Source: Aplidium turbinatum (lineage: Eukaryota > Chordata > Ascidiacea > Aplousobranchia > Polyclinidae). Taken from it: a stretch of 64,000 nucleotides of DNA. A program made the position numbers and the translations under genes. The stretch is from NCBI GenBank assembly GCA_918807975.1, contig OU964934.1, forward strand, positions 15,190,001-15,254,000. Direction: 5' to 3'. This document shows positions 1-16,334 of the stretch, one piece after another; position 1 is the stretch's first letter, and each line of letters begins with the position of its first letter. A model generated the notes under the pieces. The model did not search any database. It saw nothing but the letters and a program-made list of their open reading frames with translations, and was not told where the DNA came from.

Positions 1-1150
1 TTTTCTCAGCATTGTTTATTCATTCTTTGATACACTAGTTTGTCCCACTTTTGGTATAATCGGATCGTTTATAAATGGCAGGTCTTCACAATAGCCGGCC
101 TCTTATACATTGGCGCAACGTATTCAGATGTTGAATCAATGATGAAGAAAGCTGATTTGTTGTTTGTCTTATGTGACGCCTAACTTTATGCCTCGTCTAC
201 AGTACAAAATATTTTGTAATGTACATTGTGTACATTTTACATTTTGTTTGTAGGCCTACATTACAAAATATTTTGTAATGTAGATGAGGCATTATCATCT
301 TTATTTTGCGCTCTTTGGAACAACACACAGTGCACTGTGAAACAAAAATGCAGGACATAACAACAAGTAGGCGACATAAAGCATTGAAGGGACGCCATCG
401 AGTTAGCTGATACGTGTAAATGGAGCCTATCTCATAATTTTGAGTGCATCTCACAATTACTGTTTGCATAAACGCTATTTCTCCGGCTTCTCCCAAAAGC
501 ATTTGCAGTGATACATTTCCTCAATTGCAAGTTTTGTCAATGAGAGCATTTCCATAGAACGTTTATTTCGAAACCAGGTTTTCGTGTCTTTATCCAAGAG
601 AAGATTTCTTATTGTAACGTTTTTTATTCGTCAATGAATATTATCTGCTTGAAACAACTGTTTTGAATAGTTTGTGGCCTCCATAGCCTCCTATTTTGAT
701 CGTGGATTGCTATTCTTCTTTGTAGAGCTGATAACGCAAAAAACGTTTGCTATTATTGTTTCTAATTAACAGCTTTACGATCACTGGCTTTTCTTTGTAG
801 CATAAGAAATAACGCGCTTTGTATTATTGAGGTCAAACCAAACAAAAGAAAGCAAGAGGATGCTTCTCTCTGCTCGCGCATATCGATGCACGAAGCAATT
901 ATGAGCTTATGGCTTGTCATCGCAATGTAATCCATTTCACGCTTTGCTGGAAGTGAGCTAGAAATAGCAAAAATTCACCAAAATCTTGAATTTACAAGAA
1001 AACTACACAACTTTTAGCATCAAATTTAATATCATCAGATCCGCCTGGCAATTTTAGGAAAAGTCAAGAAAAACCAAGTGCATGGCGTTACTGTGCTTCA
1101 AATAATTAAAGGAAATATGAGGGGGGGGCCAAATCTGGCCTCCCTTTGAG
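1..1150. other. No gene recognised; upstream flank or intron of the phosphatase gene
   Basis: AT-rich sequence with no recognisable exon. The FN3 and membrane-spanning exons expected upstream of an R3-type receptor phosphatase were not found here, so the 5' part of the gene is probably outside the window. The G-run at about 1122-1130 looks like the edge of a repeat. Confidence 0.5.
191..292. repeat. Short hairpin repeat, MITE-like
   Basis: Two arms of about 34 bases face each other. The left begins GCCTCGTCTAC and the right ends GTAGATGAGGC, and both contain the self-complementary core ACAAAATATTTTGT. The arms differ at two or three bases. No clear target duplication was found, so the family is unknown. 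Confidence 0.6.
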
Positions 1151-5780
<4,630 letters not shown>

Positions 5781-5878
5781 AACTCTAAAGCTTCATACAG
5801 TGCTGATTTTCTGCAACCAGTTTGTCCTGATGTGCGACATGATACGATATGTGATTGCGAAATGGTCTCAAACGTGCA

Positions 5879-5884
5879 ATAAAA
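5879..5884 (+). promoter_or_regulatory. Polyadenylation signal AATAAA of the phosphatase gene
   Basis: AATAAA lies about 100 bases after the TAA stop, the usual spacing for a short 3' UTR. No other canonical signal was seen between the stop and this point. Confidence 0.6.
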
Positions 5885-5889
5885 GCTAA

Positions 5890-6317
5890 GGTTTCATGAC
5901 TACATATCATTGAATTGGGGTTTGTAAATATTTCTTTAATCACATACTCTTGTAAATTGTATGATTTTAGTTTCCTATATGTGTGTTCTTAAGCTCAGTA
6001 TCTGAGTATGGGACCTTTACTTTACTATATGTGTGTTTACTTGTTATTGGTCTTTTTTTGACTTCATGATCATCATCAACCACCCATGCCACAGTTATCG
6101 AATGGCCTCTATTAATTCTTTCATGCCATTTCGAATGTCGTTTTTCACCTTTCAAGTGTTATCAGTCTTTTCAACCTTATATTGCCATCCTCGGTTTTGA
6201 CTCTTCTCTTGCATTTCAGTCAATTCATTGGTTGGCCACTAACCCAACCCAATCACTAACGCATTTCCTACTTGAATGTCTTACTGGTTGCTGACTTTTT
6301 TGTTTTTGTTTTATGTT
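5890..6317. other. Intergenic; a repeat piece shared with 42.65 kb
   Basis: No gene. The stretch at about 5992-6020 (AGCTCAGTATCTGAGTATGG) recurs near 42652. Both sites lie a few hundred bases from a copy of the same SINE, so this may be a tail remnant. Confidence 0.4.
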
Positions 6318-6632
6318 TTATTATCTTATCCTGCAATGCGAGAAAGCGGACTTGAGCGGTATGCATCGGTATACGCCTTCCGACGTACACCTGACCCACG
6401 CTGCAGCCGACTGCAATGTCTGTTTCTGGTTGTCTACTCTACTTATGACTTAAATTTGGTACTACCCATTACTCGAAATCGATCACTAGGTAGAGGCAAT
6501 TATCGTAAAGTTTCTTGCCCAGAGAAACAACAGCAAGTGCGGGTGGCTGGATTCGAACATGCAGGCTCTCGACTGCGAGCCCAACGCGCTAACCACTCGG
6601 CCAATGCTTCCCCTTTCTTTGATAATTTCATT
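6318..6632 (-). mobile_element. tRNA-derived SINE, family B
   Basis: Read on the - strand it begins with a tRNA-like head: GGCCGAGTGGTTAGCGCG (A-box) and GTTCGAATCC (B-box). A body and an AT-rich tail GATAAGATAATAAAACAT follow. A second copy in the other orientation lies at 42905-43213. The open frames across this stretch on both strands are SINE sequence, not genes. Confidence 0.8.
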
Positions 6633-6639
6633 TCTGATT

Positions 6640-7878
6640 GCGTCGTTTTTATTGACATTGAATGGACTTTTATGTGGTTTTCGGATTCTGTCATTTTCCT
6701 TGTTGCTGCATTTTTTAGGTTTCTTGTATTGCATTTTTAAATGTTCATAGTTAAATTCCCTATATTTCAACTTCTTATAATTTGTTCACACAGATACTGC
6801 TGTATGTAGGCCTACATCTTTAATTAAATTATGTTACGTGAATTACTTTCCTGTTGTGTTGATTTATAAAAAAAATGCATAGTAAGTTAATGTCCTTGAT
6901 CTACAGCGCAATCTCAGAAGGTCACTGTTACCGTGGCGTAGGCTATGAAAAATGACTGCACATGTTTTACAAACCTACAGCGAGCTGAGCATGTGACTGA
7001 AAAGCAAACTAAATATTGATGATAAACTTTAATACGTTTCGTATGATGCTGCGTTACAATTTTCGTAAGGTTACGTACACTGTATACGTAATTACGTGAC
7101 GTTATGACGCTACGTTACAATTGGTCAACAAATCAATGGGAGGGTACGCACTTGCAAGGATGAAAACAATGATAATGCAGATGAAAATGCTAATCATTTT
7201 TACTTATATTTGTGTACAATAATTCACATAAACCATTTGTAATTAGCAATAGCCTTGTGTCTTTGATTCTGTCATGCCAATTCAATCTTTTAATGTGGTT
7301 GACTTTGTTTCAGGGTTGCCACTTGCGCAGTTTTCTTGCGAATTTGGGCTAGTTTTGATTCGCACTCACAGGAAAAGTTTCAGAAGTCACAATCTTTCGA
7401 CTTGTGTTGGTTCGAGTTAATAATTTAGAAGTGTGTTATTTTTTCACGTGTACACTACAAAAGAACGAAAGGCTGTTTTGCAATACGTTTATGAGGCGAA
7501 CGGTGCTTATAACCATGGAAAACATGCTCAATTGTGGTCGGAGCTCTTGATGGACTTAAAAAATGGCAATCTAAGCACTCAAAGTTATTGTGCACAGTTC
7601 CATTACCAACTTAGCTGAAAAGGGGATTTAGTGCACTCGTTGATGAGAACGAGAAGTAGGAATAATGTTGCATTATTAATTAGACCCATGATGGCCTGAC
7701 GCAGGAGACTTTGCAGCAAGAAATTGTGCAGCTTAACTGGTCTGAAATATACGGCAGCAAATGCTTCATTAATATAACTTACTTGGATGGTTGAATAAAC
7801 AAAGCTAATTCTCTTGATGTACGACTATAGTAGTTTTCTTAGATGTTTATAAAATAAAATAACCTTCACGTACCTTAA
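6640..7878. other. Intergenic; no gene recognised
   Basis: A hAT-like terminus (CAGGGTTGCCAC) starts at about 7313 with no partner end found. The open frame at 7433-7618 (KERKAVLQYVYEANGAYN) has no family I recognise and may be decayed transposon sequence. Otherwise nothing seen. Confidence 0.4.
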
Positions 7879-9234
7879 AGTGCCTCTGACAGGTAAATAA
7901 ATTCGCTAAATTTACCTAAGATACCAAAGAGATGACACTAACAAACTTCCCTGACCACCAAATCGTAAAAAATATCAACAGGCTACTAAGTTACACGCTT
8001 GCAAACTTTCGTTGACATCGGCGAATCTGGCACTCATTCAATTGCAAAAATAAAAACGGCAACACCGCAGTGACGTCACAGTAAGCGGGAATGATACATT
8101 CTTTCTCTGTGATGACTTGGTAAAGTATGGTACGACTACTGCAAAACGTGAATGTGTGGGGCTCTGTTGGTCTAAAGCATGTGCAAATTAAGAATTACCG
8201 AAATGAAAAAGTGAACTTATTATTACTATCAGGTTTCGATCAATTAGGTTGAGTTTACTTTTATCAAACAGCATCTCAATTCAATTGAAATTGCAGTTTC
8301 ATAGGGCTACAATTTTCATACTTTTTTATTTGTCCTAATCTGCGTATAGCCATTTGCAGTGTAACAATAGTATCTCACAAACAGTAGGCCTACCTTTAAT
8401 TTATGGTTAAGACAATGCCTACAACTTGCTGTTTATGTGACATAGTCAGTGACAAAGACCGTGTGCTTTCTTTTCCCACATTCCCACAAAACAAGGTAGG
8501 CTACAGAGAAGAAAATGGTCAAAGTTTTCTTCAAGTGTTCGAAAGTGGATGGGCCATACAAAACTAGTCGTATGTGTTCACTTCACTGAAGATGATTTTG
8601 TTAATACCACTCAAGTAAAAATGCCTACAGGCATGTGTTGGAGTGTATACTACAAGGTGATGATCTCGGAAGCAACAATCGGATTGTGATGCCGTCATGC
8701 ATTGTTTGGCGAATCCGAAACAATTTTCCAGATCCAGATGACCGTTACACAGGATTTCAATGTCCAACTGAAGGCACATTATGAGAGAGAGAACTTTTAT
8801 TTATTTATGAATAGTGAATATGAATGATGATTCGTACGATTTTTTCATTTTTCACTTCAAGTATATTTTAGGTTTTGTAGGAACGCATCCAGTACAGTTT
8901 TATTAAACTGCAAAAAAACAACAAATCTTCGAAAAAAGCAACCGCTTGTACCAACTCCGACCAAACTGTGATCCACCAATTCCATCTAGGAAGCGTTTGT
9001 TTCATCCGTTGCTAACGACGTCCACTTAGGATGACGTAATACCACCAAAGTCGTCCCAGAGCAGTGAAATATGAGTTTCGCCTGTGGTGACGCTGCGGAA
9101 CAGTCGTTTGATATAAATTACGCCCTAACCAGTCGAGCTACGAGGTTAAGATTAAAAAGTTTGCTAAGTGTAATTCTGCGCTAGGAAATGCTTTAAAAAG
9201 TTACTATACTTGGACCCAACCTGTCAGGGGCACT
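7879..9234. mobile_element. Kolobok-type DNA transposon, decayed
   Basis: The ends are AGTGCCTCTGACAGGT on the left and the complement ACCTGTCAGGGGCACT on the right. Each is flanked by TTAA (7875-7878 and 9235-9238). TTAA targets together with an internal THAP-like zinc finger remnant are the known pattern of the Kolobok superfamily. At 1356 bp the element is too short for a full transposase, so it is non-autonomous or internally deleted. piggyBac also uses TTAA but carries no THAP domain. Confidence 0.7.
8415..8710 (+). pseudogene. THAP zinc-finger remnant in the Kolobok-type element
   Basis: Begins MPTTCCLCDIVSDKDRVLSF with an early C-x2-C and PTFPQNK. After a frame change at about 8500-8515 it continues WSKFSSSVRKWMGHTKLVVC and VHFTEDDF. 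This is the C2-C-H pattern of a THAP DNA-binding domain (CxxC, a late C-x-H-F, then a DDF-like end). No transposase core follows. It is probably a broken transposase N-terminus. A decayed host THAP gene is less likely given the TTAA-flanked ends. Confidence 0.6.
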
Positions 9235-10318
9235 TTAAAGTGCCAAGGCCTACCTAGAGTAGCGTTTACAGGGGAGGTCCAGAAGGTACTTTTGGACCCG
9301 AGCCTGGGATGACTTCAGGGGTCTGAAACTCAGCGTTGGGCGCGATAACTCATTTTTCAGTTAAGCGATAACGATAAACGAAAAATGCCTAAAGCGATAA
9401 CGATAAACGATAAAACAAAAAAAAGTTAAGCGATAACGATAAACGATAAAATTATCGCCGATAATGTCCGTAAATGATAAAAAAAAATTCTTGATTAGCG
9501 CTGCCCCATCCCATGCACCACGAACTGTTTTCATCAACATGACGAAAAATCGAACATAGGGATACTGTAAAGGGACAAACATTTTTGTAAGTTATGCATG
9601 ATAAGAATCGCAACAGCGGCAGTGGGTATCGAATCTTCAACTTCTTGATCCAGAATCAAACCACTGAGGTAACCGCCGTGCTTATAATTATACCTTCAGA
9701 TACCAGTTGGATGCTTTTATCAATTGAGTTACACTGCCGCTTACGTGCAGTAGGCAAAATAATTAAATCAAATGAAAATACCATAAAAAATTCCAAACTT
9801 TGTATTTTGCTTTCTGCTTAAAGGGCTGTTTAGAGCAAAGTCAGCAATAATTGAAAAAATTCCAAAAAACTCAATTTATATCGGAACAACAATATCCGAT
9901 TTTTCAATGTTAAAATTAGCCATTTAATGCTAAAAACTTTCTGATAAACTCCCTGAGCTTCCGATCCTCGGATTCCACTGAGTGAGTTTGCAGCGCTTCC
10001 CCAGTTTTCTGGCTGAATTTTAAATGATTTTTCAGTCAAATTCACTAGGCTATTATTTGTTACGTTTTAGTTTCTGTGGCCTCTCATTATAAACCGATTT
10101 CTTATTATTTTGATTAGTTATTTGTTAACTCTGGTTTGCAAAATTACCATTCAACATTCATAATATTGTTGCCCCACGAAAACTAATGGCGTTTATTATG
10201 TGGCCGGCATTTTTATGACTTGTTCATTAGGATAACATTTTGGTGCTCTCTCACTTAGGGCAGGTGCCCCCCCTCCTCCCTACCTTTTTTCGCTCTGGCG
10301 AGACCACTGAACTATAGG

Positions 10319-11922
10319 TAGGGTTGCCATACCGTCCTTATTTCTAAGATATGTCCTTATTATGAAGGACCAGGTGTTAGAACACTTAAATGTCCTTGTT
10401 TCTAAGAGATGTCCTTATTTTCGAATTGCGTCCTTATTTTGTCTTATTTTCAACAATTACACAACTTCGATCGTTTTCCTCTGGTATCCGGTGTTGCATA
10501 ATAATCTAAAGTTAATCTAATTAGTTTTCTCTAATCATCAGTATCTTTAACGAAAGTGTGAGTACGTCTTCTTGACCTGCGATCGATGCTAGGCGAGACC
10601 TCGGCACAGATCACAAACTTTATTCTCTCCTCTATTCAAGAGAATGGCCTAGACATGAAACAGCTGTCATTCTTTTGTGCAGATAATTAATGCACCAGTG
10701 AATTTTGGAGGATCACAGCATAGTAGAAAAAACAACGTCTTCTCTCGTCTTAGAGCAAACATTGCACCTGATCCCAGTCGGCTGCCCTGCTTATATTTTG
10801 CATAATGCAGCAGAGAAGGGATCAGAGCACCTCACACTTGACATAGAAACAATCGTGCTGAAGATTGGTAGTCACTTCAAAGCCCAAACTGGTAGAACGA
10901 TGAGGCTCAAGCATTTCTGTGAGGAGCTTGATAGCAATTACTCGACTTTACCAAATCGATAGACACACACGCCGACTCGATAGACCACAGTTGATGCTGT
11001 ACTCAAGTGAATGATCGATCTCTGGGAACCACTCAAAGCGCATTTTCTTTTGCTGAAACATCCACCAAGAATATTGGAAGATTTCTTAAAATCGGAAGAG
11101 TCACTGATCATCGTATCATTCCTCCACAGCGCTTTATTGCTCTTCAATAAACCACTGTTACTCCTGCAAAAGTCAACTGCATTATTTCCAGAACTGGCAG
11201 AGATAATTGAATTTTTCAAGATCAAAATATTGCAACGCCATTGTTCAGGTTTTTTTGAAGCAACAACAGAAGAACTACTAAGAACAGTCGATGAAGAGCA
11301 TGCTAAGGTTCTCAAAGCGAGCTTCCAGAAGTTCTACACCATTACTTTGGAATATATCAACAAGTGATATCGATTTGAAAAGCATCCAGCGTACATCAAC
11401 TGGACCCTGCTGAATCATCAAGCAATCGAGTACGAGGAAGTCAAGGGGTTGGCGAAGCAAGTTGATCCACTAATGGCAATGAAAGATAAGCTGTTCGATG
11501 AGGTCTCGGCTTTTAACGCTCTGCTCAAGAAGATTCCAAATGATGTGTTCAGCAAGGATGAGCCTGAGGACAAGTGGATGAAGATGTTTACCGGAAACAA
11601 CTCTTTTCCGCTGCTCTACATGCTGGTTAGCATCGTTTTCTCCTTTCTGGTCAGCAATGCGTTTATGGAAAGAGTGTTCTCTCTTGTTTCGGCGCAGTGA
11701 ACCAAGGAAAGGAACAGACTTAGTGAAATGACCGTCAAATCCCAGCTACAATTAAAGGTAAACCATACCTGAGTTGCCGTGAAATCCATGAAGGAATTTC
11801 TAATAACAAGGAGTTGCTGGAGCAGATTGTTTCTGGCAAAAAGTATGGAATGTGATATGACACGGCTCGTATAAATTTTTGTTGGTTGTCCTCATTTTTA
11901 GTTCATGTCAATGGCAACCCTG
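10319..11922 (+). mobile_element. hAT transposon with transposase remnant
   Basis: The ends are TAGGGTTGCCAT on the left and ATGGCAACCCTG on the right. Both are bordered by the same 8-bp duplication ACTATAGG (10311-10318 and 11923-11930). An 8-bp target duplication and a CAGGGTTGCCA-like terminus are hAT hallmarks, and the inside codes for a broken hAT transposase on the + strand. It is inserted in the outer element at 9331-13677. Confidence 0.9.
10580..11810 (+). pseudogene. hAT transposase, broken
   Basis: Readable pieces in order: QITNFILSSIQENGLDMKQL (about 10600), GCPAYILHNAAEKGSEHLTL (about 10780), a middle block with LWEPLKAHFLLLKHPPRILE (about 11020), and a C-terminal dimerisation block with FPLLYMLVSIVFSFLVSNAF MERVFS (about 11610-11680) followed by TKERNRLSEMTVKSQL. 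The first ADN motif and the C-terminal SNAFxERVFS are characteristic of hAT transposases. At least three stops or frame changes separate the pieces, including stops near 10690, 10960, 11367 and 11700. The length is about 400 codons, shorter than an intact 600-residue enzyme. Confidence 0.85.
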
Positions 11923-12184
11923 ACTATAGGCCTACTGTATTGTTCTTGCATCTTTTCTCGACGGTCATATATAGCCTATCTACTTTATACTTACTGCATG
12001 GCTAATTTTCTTTAACTTTAAACAGGAACAACTTTTCACTTGCTACGGCCCTAATCTAAGCCTAAGCTATGCAATAAAATCTCACTCTCCAGAGTCTTGA
12101 TTTTGAAAAGTGCGGTAAAATGCACGATGCTGCAATCAGATTTCTCTTTCTGTTGTAATGCTTACTTGAAAGCGGCCTCGTATC

Positions 12185-13177
12185 CATAGGCGTAACCAGG
12201 GGGAGGGCAAAAGGGGCCATGCCCCCCCCCCCCAAATTTTTAAAGTTTTGATTCCGAAGTTGAGCCCTTTGTTGAAAATGTAATAAAATTTGTAGAAATT
12301 CATTACGTTTTCCAAGACATCTGGCTATTAACACCTCAAAGAACTTGATTTAGACACACAGAAAGACATCAATAAGTTTTGCAAATCGTAAATCGCGTAA
12401 AATTTACGCGCTTTACGTTTCTTTGAACTAATTTGTGGAAGCAATTTAAGAATGGCTTACTCTGTTGGGTTTTTGTGTAACTGAGTTTTTGGTGTTCTCT
12501 AATTTCAGCCGCAGTTTTGCCCGTTCGTGTGTAAGAGCTACCTTTAATAAGTTAATAGCTGTTTATCTGCTAATAGCCGCCCCGATAGCTCAATTGGTTA
12601 GCGCGTCACTTCTGGAACGTAGAAGCTTCAAGATCAAGCGGCGCTGGTTCGACTCTCGGGGTGTGCGTTTGAGCAACGCACGTTAAGGACTGCTCTCCAT
12701 TCATCGGCATCTAATGGATGGAATAATTCCCCGGCAACAAAACTTCAACAATCGGAAATTTTACTCTGTCAATCTCGGTGACCGGGCCTGCGTCAGTAAT
12801 TCAAAGCCTCTACAAGTATGCGAAACTGCCAGGATTAAGCTCTGCAAGAAGCTTTCCTAGTCCAAGGATAAAGATTAATCAATCAATCAATTTCATACAA
12901 ATATTACTATAAAAGTGTTTCCAGAAAGCGCAATAATCCATTATTTGAGTGTAATTTTTTTAAAATATTCCGGGGGAGCATGCCCCGGACCCCTCTAGGA
13001 TACGCGGCCTTAGGCACGCTCTAACCCCCCACCAGTTTTATTGCTTGCCTTGATCAACCCACCAGGATACGCCACTGCACATCAAGTGGCGATGGCTTAA
13101 ATCAAACACTTTGTTGTTCTCTTCAATCCATCAAATGTTTGGCCGCTCCCCAAATTTCTTTTCTGACTACGCCACTG
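12185..13177. mobile_element. Non-autonomous hAT-like element with a SINE inside
   Basis: The left end is CATAGGCGTAACCAG and the right end complement is CAGTGGCGTAGTCAG. The flanking 8-bp duplication is CTCGTATC / CTCGTATT (12177-12184 and 13178-13185), seven of eight identical. No transposase. Runs of C and G near the ends (GGGGCCATGCCCCCCC) are typical of this kind of element. Confidence 0.7.
12576..12897 (+). mobile_element. tRNA-derived SINE, family A, copy 1
   Basis: The head carries an A-box (TAGCTCAATTGGTTAGCGCG) and a B-box (GGTTCGACTC). The body follows with CTGCTCTCCATTCA and CAATCTCGGTGACCGG, and the tail is ATCAATCAATCAAT. It matches copies at 14779-15075 (- strand) and 39056-39345. 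The open frame here is SINE sequence. Confidence 0.85.
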
Positions 13178-13689
13178 CTCGTATTGCGAAACTTTCACAA
13201 ACCACATGCCAACTTCTTTTGTTTTGCTTCAAAGGAAGCTGTTCCACATGTGCGATTACATTTTAATTGTAAAATTCACTCGCGATTGCCGGTTGCAGCA
13301 AAACAAGAAGAGAATTTTTGCATGCATTTCATTGCATTGCAATTTGCAACTCTAAAAATTATTGTGTTGTCACGGCCGTCGCTGCAGGGGGGCGTGCCCC
13401 CTCCCGTGACAACCACCTGTGCACACACACTTCAGGCACTGAAGAAGAACTGGTTTCAATTTTAGTTTCATTAACTAGGTGGCTAGTAAAAATATTACTT
13501 TTTATGGTCTTTCCACTTGTGTGTTGATCCGAAATAAAATTTATCGGCGATTATCGGCGATAACCAAATATTGCCATTGGCGATAACGACAAACGATAAC
13601 TGAAAAAATACTTGAGCGATAACGATAACCGATAAAAATTTATCGCCGATAATTATCGCCGATAATGCCCATCACTGCGAAACCATTCC

Positions 13690-14186
13690 AAAGGCCAGGG
13701 AACTTCAAGAGACCACCTCGTATTTGTTGGATATGGTGCGTTTTTCTTAGAAGTGTCTGAATTTGGGACTTAAAAGTTTCATTGGTACGGGTCCAAATTA
13801 TCCTCACAACCGCCATGCCTACTTATAACAGTTGCGAGTGGAGTAAATTATTGAATTCAGATCAATCCATTGCAATTCAGCTTCGATTTAACATTCGGCT
13901 TAGTTGCACAATTTTGCTGAATAAACCCTTCTATCGTTGTTCCACAATAGGAACAACAAATAACTGCAAACTAATTATTTTTGGTTTGTGCTGATGAATT
14001 TTTTGCAAAATAAAAAAGTGCGAAACTCTGTTTCAAATACTGAAAAGCACAAGAATTTTCCAAGCAAACAAAATAACAGTCATAGGTTGGTAAGAAGAAA
14101 TGTTGCACCACAGATTTCACCATTGTTACAATCAACCAAGCGACATACATCCAAGTAACTTTTGAATATTGAATTGTTTATTTGTT
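13690..14186. other. Intergenic; nothing recognised
   Basis: No exon, RNA gene or paired repeat end seen. An open frame at 13782-13994 has no protein-like features I recognise. Confidence 0.4.
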
Positions 14187-14460
14187 GGGCGGTGGATGGC
14201 GCAGAGGGTAAGGCGCTCGCTTTTCAATCACGCAATCCTGGTTTGACTACCGGACTATGCTGGTTGTTGACAAACACCACTCATCTTTACCCAGGTTGTA
14301 ATGAGTTGGGTGGGCGTAGTTGCTGAAGTAAAGGCGCCCGAGAGAATAGAACTGCGGCCACCCTACCCTCGTTAGTGCCGAAGGCTTAGTAAAATAAGAA
14401 CCTCCCCTGATGCTTGGATTCAAGTATGGGACTCCCTTTACTTACCGTAGGCTACCTATT
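14187..14460 (+). mobile_element. tRNA-derived SINE, family C
   Basis: The tRNA-like head is GGCGCAGAGGGTAAGGCGCT with a B-box-like GGTTTGACTACC, followed by an unrelated body ending near GTATGGGACTCCCTTTAC. The head and body differ from families A and B. It is the only copy I see in the window. Confidence 0.65.
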
Positions 14461-14778
14461 TGTTGGTTAATCATTTTTGTTATTTTCTTCTGCTCTAAAG
14501 TAGTCGTTTGAGCCCTTGAGTTGATAGTTATCCGTTTGCCTACCCTTGTCCACTTTCGTGAGAAATAGTTTTCTCTTTACAATCTTCCAGTGCGATCACT
14601 GAACTACGGTAAACATCTTTAGGTTGGAAGTTTGAGCATGGTTAGTGTTTATTTAGTTTTTAATCATTCTTTTTATTTGATTAGCCAATAAATGTAGGTA
14701 ATGATTTTCTACCAGTTTGCAGGCTATTATTTTAAAACAGACTCAAGGTGAGATAACTAAATTATACTTGGTGGGTTT

Positions 14779-15075
14779 GAATCTTTATCTTCGCACGGAC
14801 AAAGCCTCTGATGGGTTATTCCTGACAGTTTCGCATACTTATAGAGGCTTTGAACTACTAAGACAAGGCTGGTTGCCGAGATTGACAGAATGAAGTCTCC
14901 GCTTGTCTAAGTGTTGTTGGCTGTGAAATATTCCATCTACCAGGTGCCGCTGAATGGAGAGCAGTCCCAAAACATGTTGCTTAAGTGCACACCTCGAGAG
15001 CCGAACTAGCGTCGGTTAACCTTGAGGTTTCTTTGTGTAAAATAATCGGCCGCATAACTACTGAGCAAACGGGGA
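14779..15075 (-). mobile_element. tRNA-derived SINE, family A, copy 2
   Basis: On the - strand the head reads CCCGTTTGCTCAGTAGTTAT. The body has CTGCTCTCCATTCAGCGGC and the end is CGAAGATAAAGATT. Same body as the copies at 12576 and 39056, with more divergence in the head. Confidence 0.75.
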
Positions 15076-15079
15076 GAAC

Positions 15080-16100
15080 ATCAATGTAAGTAAAATATAT
15101 TTATTGTGGGCTACAGATTACAAGTTTTAAAAACAATAGGTTACTCTTCATACAAGTAGAGTGATTACCTCAGCCATATCCTGTTGTGTGATGTGACAAA
15201 AAATGATGTCGCAGTGGCTTTGATGTACAATGACAAAGAACTCTCATACGATTTCAGCGTCACAATTTGTAAAATTGTACTCTTTGCTGGATTTGAACTC
15301 ACAGCCCATGTATAATGCCCCACTACTTCATCTTTGATCTGCCAATTGTACGTTGATTTGTCACTTTGTGAAGACTGTTTTACAGTAATTTATATCAAGA
15401 CCATAGCGGATTAGGGAAAGACACTACTTGTTCATGGACACCACTTAGTCATTATCATATCCGGCCTGGAGCCGGAGTTGAAAAATCTGGGAGCAGCCGG
15501 AGGATGTTTTCCATCACTACTTTTAATGGAGGTAGCCTACGTCATGAAGTATTGCTTGTATATTATAAGAAAAAGGTTGAAACACGTTGGACGGACATTC
15601 ACAAACAAGTTTTGTTGCCATTTCAACAAAACAATAACTAGCAGAAATAATTATAGCTTTGCCAACAACTTTCACATGCAAACATTGGACAGTTACAACG
15701 ATCTCCAAAAGTTTTTCTCCATTCCAGCAGTATTCATCTCTTAATTAACATAAAAGCTTCTTAAATTTTTCACCTAAACATTTAACTTCAACTTCTGTAG
15801 AATTTGTGATTGATGACCAAGCTTCCTCTTTAGACCAAAGTGCATCTAACACCATTGTTTGAAAACATTAGGCCAGCTAAGCTATCGTAAAGTTGGGCCA
15901 GAGCTGAATTTTTGCATAACAAATAGGCCTATACTAGAATTGGATGATTTTCTATTAGGCTACTATGCAGATAAAACCCAGTTTCATGATTGACAGATAT
16001 TATTGAAATGAATATTTTTCGTCATTGCCAAGCCCTTTCATATCTTACTTATCTATATGTATACTCCAACCACGATTTTTCTTGTGTTTGAAGCCGCCGC
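15080..16100. other. Intergenic; nothing recognised
   Basis: AT-rich and without gene signals. Open frames at 15478-15744 and its antisense show no domain I recognise. Confidence 0.4.
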
Positions 16101-16103
16101 AAA

Positions 16104-16330
16104 TCACGTTGTTACATCCAGGCGCAGCAGCCAATGGATTGTGTGTTCAACGAGCGTTGTGAGGTCCACATATCTGTCCTGGGGTCGATATGCAGCACAA
16201 TTGTAAATAATGCGGTGTGCAGTCTGAGAATCTGAACTGCATGCACAAGATGGTGAGTCGGCGAGACCCCATTGGAACATTGCTGTTGAAATGGCTCACC
16301 GCAGTCCGCAGGCAATTGAGCTTCAGCAAT
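16104..16330 (-). pseudogene. LINE open reading frame, C-terminal fragment
   Basis: On the - strand the last block reads SDSQTAHRIIYNC, then AAYRPQDRYVDLTTLVEHTI, HWLLRLDVTT and a stop. This is the C-terminal tail that follows the reverse transcriptase in Jockey/CR1/RTE-type LINEs (QTAxHIIxxC ... WLxxLDV). The upstream part is in other frames and 5'-truncated. Only about 75 codons remain. Confidence 0.7.
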
Positions 16331-16334
16331 TAAA

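Larger units (their letters stand above)
9331..13677. mobile_element. Outer hAT-like element with ATAACGATAA-type ends, carrying nested insertions
   Basis: The left end CAGCGTTGGGCGCGATAAC and the right end (complement CAGTGATGGGCATTATCGG) both run into sub-terminal repeats of GCGATAACGATAAACGATAA. This pairs two ends 4.3 kb apart. The flanks share only GAAAC, so the target duplication is weak and the pairing rests on the ends. Inside lie a complete hAT (10319-11922) and a second (12185-13177) that itself carries a SINE. The element's own core is therefore short. Confidence 0.55.

Noticed and set aside
6276-6740. 154-codon open frame
   Set aside because: It is the SINE B copy read on the wrong strand. 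The same translation appears at the other copy (42898-43212).
7313-7330. Start of another hAT element (CAGGGTTGCCAC)
   Set aside because: No partner end or 8-bp duplication found. The only matching complement, at 11911, belongs to the element starting at 10319.
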